A DNA stretch of 64,000 bases from Fragilaria crotonensis (Eukaryota > Bacillariophyta > Fragilariophyceae > Fragilariales > Fragilariaceae): NCBI GenBank assembly GCA_022925895.1, contig JAKSYS010000116.1, positions 50,937 to 114,936 of the forward strand, read 5' to 3'. A program made the position numbers and the translations under genes. Within the stretch, counting starts at the first letter, position 1; the number at the start of each line of letters is the position of its first letter. The notes under the pieces are model-generated. The model saw only the letters and a list, made by a program, of their open reading frames with translations. It was not told the DNA's origin and ran no database searches. Of the stretch, positions 58,489-64,000 are shown in pieces.

Positions 58489-58956
58489 ATGTCTTGGGGA
58501 CGCGACAGTGGGCAGCAACAACTACGTGACAGCGACAACAGTAGCAGCAGTAATAACAATCAACTCGACACTGAACCATCCTCTACGAATCGTCCTCCTG
58601 CGTCCCGTGGAGGCGGTCCGGGGCCCATAAAGTCTGCCAATGGCTGGATTATTTTCGTCACGGGAATCAACCCTCCCGCCACGGATGGTATACATGCCGG
58701 CGATGAAGAAGAGAATTGGATCGACGTGTTTTCAGAATTTGGTCAAGTTTGCAAATTCACCATGAACCGTGATCGACAAACGGGTGCATGCCAGGGGTAT
58801 GCATTAGTGGAATTCGCAGAATATACTGAAGCCCAGGATGCGATCAACGCGTTGCATGGGAAAGAAATTTTGGGGAATGTGGTCGGAGTGGATTGGGCCT
58901 TTGTTCACCCCACCACAGCGAGTAGAGGGCGGCGGACAAGTAGGAATAGGAGATAA
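58489..58956 (+). CDS. RBM8A: Exon junction complex protein Y14 (RBM8A)
   Basis: 155-aa RNA-binding protein with a single RRM; it forms the core of the exon-junction complex with Mago and marks spliced mRNA in the nucleus. The N-terminal ~45 residues are Ser/Asn-rich. The RRM runs about residues 50-140: GWIIFVTGINPPAT (RNP2 region), EENWIDVFSEFGQVCKFTMN, DRQTGACQGYALVEF (RNP1 region, with the GYALVEF that Y14 proteins share), AINALHGKEILGNVVGVDWAF. The C-terminal tail SRGRRTSRNRR is a short RS-like end. Length fits the family (about 160-175). It converges on eIF3a with a gap of only 146 bp. Single exon. Confidence 0.92.
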   Translation: MSWGRDSGQQQLRDSDNSSSSNNNQLDTEPSSTNRPPASRGGGPGPIKSANGWIIFVTGINPPATDGIHAGDEEENWIDVFSEFGQVCKFTMNRDRQTGACQGYALVEFAEYTEAQDAINALHGKEILGNVVGVDWAFVHPTTASRGRRTSRNRR

Positions 58957-59102
58957 CTTTCACTAGATTTATTTGCCATCCTATTTAGTGCGTCTTCGTT
59001 GGAGGGTCGTAGATCACTCCGATTGAATGCAGACAATTGCATAAGTTATCATCATCCTATCCAATAGGGTAGATCATGCACCTTCTATGCTGCAAGATCA
59101 AT

Positions 59103-62100
59103 CTACCATCGGCGACTGGATCCTCCAGCACTTGGACCAGCGCGATCGTCACGTCGACGATCGTCAAATCCGCCAGTACGGCGATCACCACCGCGATCAT
59201 CACGACGGCGATCATCGAAACCACCAGCACGGCGATCACCACCGCGATCGCCTCCGAAGCCACTACCGCGATCATCACGACGACGATCGTCGAATCCGCT
59301 GCCGCCGCGCCCTTCGCCTCCACCACGGTCGTCACGTCGGACATCGTCGAATCGTCCGCCTCGTCCTTCACCACCACCTCCTTGCTGGCGTCCCTCATAG
59401 CGTCCTCCACCATATCCCCCTCCTCGGTCTCCGAATCGACTAGGACCACTGCCGCCACCGGAGTCCAAGCCACGCAAAGTTGGGGGCACATACTTGCCTC
59501 CGGATCCGCCTCGACTTCCTCCCGCATCCAACTCACGCGTCGACGGAGGCGGGCGACGTTCCTTTTCTTTGCGATCTCGTTCGTCCTGCATGCGAGCAAG
59601 CTCTGCCTGTCGCTTTCTCTCGTCCTCAGCTGCCTTGCGCTTCTTCTCTTCTTCGCGTTGAGCTTGTTCTTCGGCCAACTGTGCAGCTTCAGCTTCGGCC
59701 CGACGCCTCTGCTCTTCCTCTGCCTGAATCCTTATTTCGTCCTCCTTGCGCTTGCGAGCCCTCTTGAATTTGCCCATTTCCGCTTCCAATTCAGCACGGT
59801 GATCCTCAGCTTTGCACAGTTCCTGGTGAAGCTTCTTGCGCCCGACCATCGCCAGAGCTTCGAATTCATTCAGATAATCGAAGACACAGTGTTCCTGCAG
59901 GGTACTCTTTTCCTTCACATCCGCCTCCCACTGTTCCTTTGCTCGTTTCGCCTTCTCCACAACCTCAGCTTCGTAGCGTGCTCTGTCTTCCTTAGTTTTC
60001 TGTTCGTAATTGGCCTTGATCAACGGCAATTCTTCAATGCGAACTGCACGAACGAGATAATCCAATCGCTTGGCTTCTTCGCGCGCCTTGCGCTCGATCT
60101 CTTCCTTCTTCTTGTTCGCCTTGTCAGCGTGTTCCTTAGCGAGAGCAGCAGTGTCAATTTGATTCACTTCTTCTTCTGTCATGGCGTCGATATTGCGGCC
60201 CATGGCCTGCAAATACTTCTTCTTTTCCATGGATTCCATTTCCTTCTGAATCTTCTTCAGTTTCTCCTTCTCGCGAAGGCGTTGTTCGCGAGCAATTCGC
60301 TTTTCTTCTTCTTCCTTGCGAGCAGCGTCCTCTGCCATACGGAGGAGTTCCGCCTTTTTGATCTTCTCTTGTGCCAAACGTTCGATTGCTTCCTTTCGTT
60401 CTTCAATGAGATTCTTTCTCTCCAAGATAGCCTCGTGTTCGGCAGCCACGTTGGATCGAATCTCGCGGTAGAGGACCCGACGCGCCTCAATTTCAATTTG
60501 AGGATCGGTAGGATCAATCAACGTGCCAACAAGGTTCTTCAATTTTTTCGACAATGTCGTGAGTTGAGAACGCATGGCTTCGCTCTCCAGCTCGGGATCA
60601 CCAAAGCGAAGGCACCCGGCGCGATGATCAATTCTCAAAGAAATCGTTCTCGTTTGAGTAAAGAGAACAATCTCTTTTTCGACCTTATCGAACGTCATAC
60701 CCAGGCCTTCGGTCAAGCGCTTCAGGTGGTCAAGGGAGACAGTGTGATAGGCAGCGCTAAGATTCAACAAGAGCTTCAGCAATAAAACCGAGGTCAACGG
60801 CTTAACATAGCGGCCCAACGTGTTATCGCTGGTGTCGTCGATGTCCGTCTCGTTGGTGATGGCCAATTCCAGCTTAAGTTTTTCGAGAAGAGGTTTGGCT
60901 TGATCCACCATGACCAGAGGATCTGAGTTTTCTTCGAGCAACAGATAAAGATCCCTAAGATAAGCAGGGACGCTGTCCATGACATGGGTTGCACCAATCT
61001 CTATTAAAAGAGCCTCACGCGTTGGATGGCGAGTATGGAAGCCCAAAAGAGTCGCCATGCGAGCCATCTTCTCCTTTACGATATCGTCTTCAACCGTCGA
61101 CGTGATTCCATGCTGTTGTTGTTGTGGAGCCTGCTTTGCTTGAGAATACATAGGAATACAAAGGGCCGCCAGTAAAACAGCGCTTGCTTGCATCTGCTTC
61201 ATCTCTTCCGACATGCTGCGATTGAACTCCTTGCACAGATTATAATACTTGTACCAGGCGAAGGCGTGGAAGAGGTAGTTCTCACTAACCCAAAACAAAG
61301 TGGTGAGCTTCTCGTAGTAGGCAGCCATGAGCTTGGCCTTGACTGGCGGTGCCTGAGGATTGACCTTGCGACGGGCTTGTGAGACCTGAAGGATGTTGTA
61401 GATGTCTTCCACGGTGCGAAAGCCTTCTGTATAGAGGTGAAGGATGGACGCAGTCTCAAGTTGGGAGAATCGAGTCTGCAGGTGCAGCTCAATCGATTCT
61501 GTCGACCAACCTTCCCATCCACGAACCTGGAAAACGTCGATATATATGAGTGAATGAGATCGAAGGCTTCAATTGCCAGACCACAAACAACTAGGACGTA
61601 CCTTTCCATTCTGACTCTTTTGGTTGGCTTCGTCGAGGGTGGGCTGCAAGGACCCATACTTCTGCAAGTTTCCCAAATGCAACCGAAGCATGTCGCAGAG
61701 GCGACGAAACTCAGTGCGACGCTTGTAGGTGCGACAGAATCGCAAGGCACCCATCGCAGCGGCATGGTAGACGTGTTCCAGTTTGGAGTTACTCTTTAGA
61801 ATATCCAACACAGCGCGGTAGGTCTCCCAGAGAAATTTGAGAGACGGGAGGAGTAGGGCACTGTCGCGTTGAGTCTTGGTTGGGTCAGCGCTCATGGTCG
61901 AGAGCAATATATGACTGCTAGCTTCAGCCGAATCTTCATCGAGAACTGCATCTGCAATCGCGTCAGCTGATGCTTTAGCATCAACACACTTTTTCTCAGC
62001 CGCTTCCATAAGGTATCGAATAACTTTTTCCAGACTTCCAGGGGCCTGGCTTTGACTCAGATTACGGTACTGATGCAATCCATCCTTAGCTTCGCGTGAC

Positions 62101-62291
62101 TTGTGAAGAGAAAGACAAAGGTCGAGGTACGTGATCATTATTTGCTCATAAGTGGGGCTCCACGTTCGGTGACGTCTCGAACTCAGAACTTCATGCAGCA
62201 AAAACAACGCAGCGTCAGATTGCTTAATGGACTGTAGCTCCAAAGCACGACGCAGCGCCAGTTCGGGCTTGTGGAAGAACGTAGATGACAT
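59103..62291 (-). CDS. eIF3a: Eukaryotic initiation factor 3 subunit A (eIF3a)
   Basis: Large scaffold subunit of eIF3 on the 40S ribosome. Exons 61602-62291 and 59103-61526 (1037 aa); the 75-nt intron (GTACGT...TCCAG) restores NGKVRGWEGWSTESIELH. Order of features: N-terminal MSSTFFHKPELALRRALEL helical repeats, KRRTEFRRLCDMLRLHL (PCI approach), the PCI/winged-helix segment near residues 400-530, a long charged coiled-coil region of EKEKLKKIQKEMESMEKKK type (residues about 570-870), and a C-terminal RNA-binding tail with repeats FDDRRRDDRG, related to the DDRGPRRG-type repeats of animal eIF3a. It is somewhat shorter than animal eIF3a. Clear orthology by order and content. Antisense frames in the low-complexity C-terminal part are artefacts of GATC-rich repeats. 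Confidence 0.95.
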
Positions 62292-64000
62292 GGTGTTGTT
62301 GATGGCTGGTCACAGTCGTGGTCTGTTTTTGGAGTTGCAAGATGCTGGGCAAAGTAACCTTTCCTTCTAGAGATTGGGAGGCGATCCTTCGTGCTGTGAG
62401 TGCGAGCGTCGTGCAGCACAGTCCACAGTACATCCAGAGTTGATCGAAAAAGTCAGCTCTGGCCAGAAGTGTGCGGTTTGGAGGGAGAACTGAGCTCATT
62501 GCCTATCGCTTCTTCGTACGGCGTGCAGACCATGGCTACGACAGAATGCAGCGTGCCAAATGGCAAGCGTAATTACAAGGAATCTGGGAAAAATGCAGTA
62601 CCAGGTACAAGTAGTACTCCAGTACTTTTGTACTGGAGAATCACCTACTGTAGCTGTTATGCAGATGTACCTACCGGGGTAGCTGCGCCATGTTATGCGT
62701 TCTGACTTCTCATCCAAGAATAGGCAACGTTCAGCAGGGACTGCATGCTTGTACACACACAAAAAACGAACTACAGTATGAGCACGGAACAAGTCTCCCT
62801 TGGCCTCTATTCTTGATCGCAATAGTGCATCCGTATAGACTACTTGAGTACTCCAGTGGAGTTGAATGTGCAATCCATACCAATGACACTAGCTTTTTCG
62901 TCGGTTCTTTGGCTCAACTTGTGCGAGGTTGCCGGGCCTATTACTAATACCTGGCCATCATCCCCTAAAATAGTTTACAAGCAACGCTGTTGCGCTCGCG
63001 TTGCGGGTTCAGCAGCGCGATGAACCATAATGATGTAGTAGGGGGTCGTATTTTTTTCTAAAGTTTTAATGTCGAAATGATGAGTGTGGGTGTTGTAGTG
63101 ATGCTTGCAACATGAAATGCGTGGAGAATCTTGACATTCGGCGATTGCCGAAAACAAGTCTTTAGCGGGCGATGAGTTGATGATGAGGCGTAGTGCGTGA
63201 CGAGTGCAGGGTGTATACAGGGTGAAAGTGATAATATGCGTTGGAGTACAGGGGTCGATCACATTTCATTTATGCCGAATATCATCGTATACGGCAGCTG
63301 CACTCCGAAGCGTTGTCGAAAGTGTGTTATATCTTCATTCAAGGTTGCAACGTTGGAACTCCCTGCACAGTCTTAAGGCCAACAGGAAAGTGAGTGAAGT
63401 CCGATGGTGACCATTTCACTTTGGCGCAACGCACCACCGAATTCATTACTCACTGGATGAAGAATGGGACAGGTATGACATATCCGGTACTACCAGGTAG
63501 TACCCCGTCAAAGTCGGACGCTATGAAACTCACTCCACTGTGTTGGTGGGTGATGATGATGTGAAATACTCAGTTTATGGAACAAGTTGTTCGTGCTGCC
63601 AACCGCCGACCATCATGTCGTCGGAACGCTGAGGGAGATTTGATAAAAGAATCTGCCAGTTGGTTTTCTCTGCCAGCTGCTTGACAGTTTCGTCAAATGT
63701 ATTCTAAGTACTTTGAGTACCGACAACGGGCGTCGAATTCTGCTTCGTAATCGGAATCCGTCACCGTACACCCCCCGAACAATGATATTTCTGCTAACAG
63801 TAGAAAATTCTTCAAAATGGCGCGCGACAAACGTTCTTTTTTCTCCGATTTCAGCGATCATCTCCACTTGGACCGCAAGGGATGCGTCTTCAGAGTTCAG
63901 AGGGACGAGTTGCGTCAACTTCCGAACGATTGAACGATTCCAGAGTCATGCTGGGACCCAGTCGTGCGGCAGTGAACCGAATAGTTTATCAGAGAATGAA
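62292..64000. other. Right-hand spacer, no supported gene
   Basis: 1.7 kb from the eIF3a start to the window end. GTAC words lie at 62598-62640 and 63487-63507. A short plus frame at 63816 (MARDKRSFFSDFSDHLHLDR, 38 aa) and a minus frame 63613-63918 have protein-like composition; either could be an exon of a gene beyond the window, but neither is supported. Confidence 0.4.

Noticed and set aside
59150-59300. CGATCACCACCGCGATC-type repeats, possible CRISPR or satellite
   Set aside because: They are the in-frame DDRRRDDRG codons of eIF3a; a eukaryotic context excludes CRISPR, and unit spacing varies with the protein repeat.
59076-60785. 569-aa plus-strand frame opposite eIF3a
   Set aside because: It is antisense to a coiled-coil and repeat-rich part of eIF3a, which leaves long open shadows; composition is Leu/Phe/Ser rich without motifs.
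63613-63918. 101-aa minus-strand frame near the window end
   Set aside because: No motif, no splice support and no neighbour context within the window.

Overview
The window looks like nuclear DNA of a pennate diatom, most probably Phaeodactylum tricornutum or a close relative. Four things support this: compact genes with short GT-AG introns (mostly 53-93 nt); a plastid preprotein start ending in an AFVP motif on dihydroxy-acid dehydratase; a Ty1/copia LTR retrotransposon of the kind common in diatoms (CoDi-like); and gene content such as a Skp1-type GlcNAc-transferase, a GT10 fucosyltransferase, stramenopile-style zinc-finger proteins and secreted Cys-rich proteins with Thr/Pro linkers. The species name is inferred from memory of the family features, not from a search.

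Layout. 1-3140: two tandem ubiquitin-specific proteases on the minus strand, the first cut by the window edge. 3865-9137: a complete copia element with 461-bp LTRs differing at one base and a 6-bp target duplication, inserted just upstream of a Golgi alpha-fucosyltransferase (9307-11330). Convergent to that lies a GT60-type GlcNAc-transferase (11546-13291). 13843-14368 is a diverged solo LTR next to a RidA-family gene. 16493-17258 is a 766-bp mariner/Stowaway-type MITE touching the start codon of an unknown gene. 17965-24689: a PhoD-type phosphatase and a large LSD-like amine oxidase carrying extended PHD fingers. 25925-37591: a double-C2 protein, a zinc-finger protein, an organellar DEAD-box helicase with an RGG tail, and a 996-aa helical protein of unknown function. 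38235-44846: a tail-anchored heme oxygenase and a RIO kinase with UIM-like motifs. 45104-49819: two paralogous secreted Cys-rich proteins. 51823-53882: plastid dihydroxy-acid dehydratase. 54674-62291: a small unknown protein, a 222-bp near-perfect palindrome, a PRA1 protein, the exon-junction protein Y14 and eIF3a. The remaining spacers contain no supported gene; many carry GTAC-rich palindromic motifs.

Several genes fit together by location of action. FucT and the GT60-like enzyme are neighbouring type II membrane glycosyltransferases. eIF3a, Y14 and the helicase are ordinary RNA-metabolism genes. The Cys-rich pair probably acts at the cell surface. The USP pair is a local duplication. No operon logic applies.

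One caution affects the whole annotation. At least ten otherwise well-conserved reading frames are broken by single-base gains or losses, nearly all at short homopolymers (PhoD, LSD-like, C2 protein, zinc-finger protein, helicase, copia). This looks more like residual long-read sequencing error than like many pseudogenes, so the affected genes are annotated as genes with the breaks noted.
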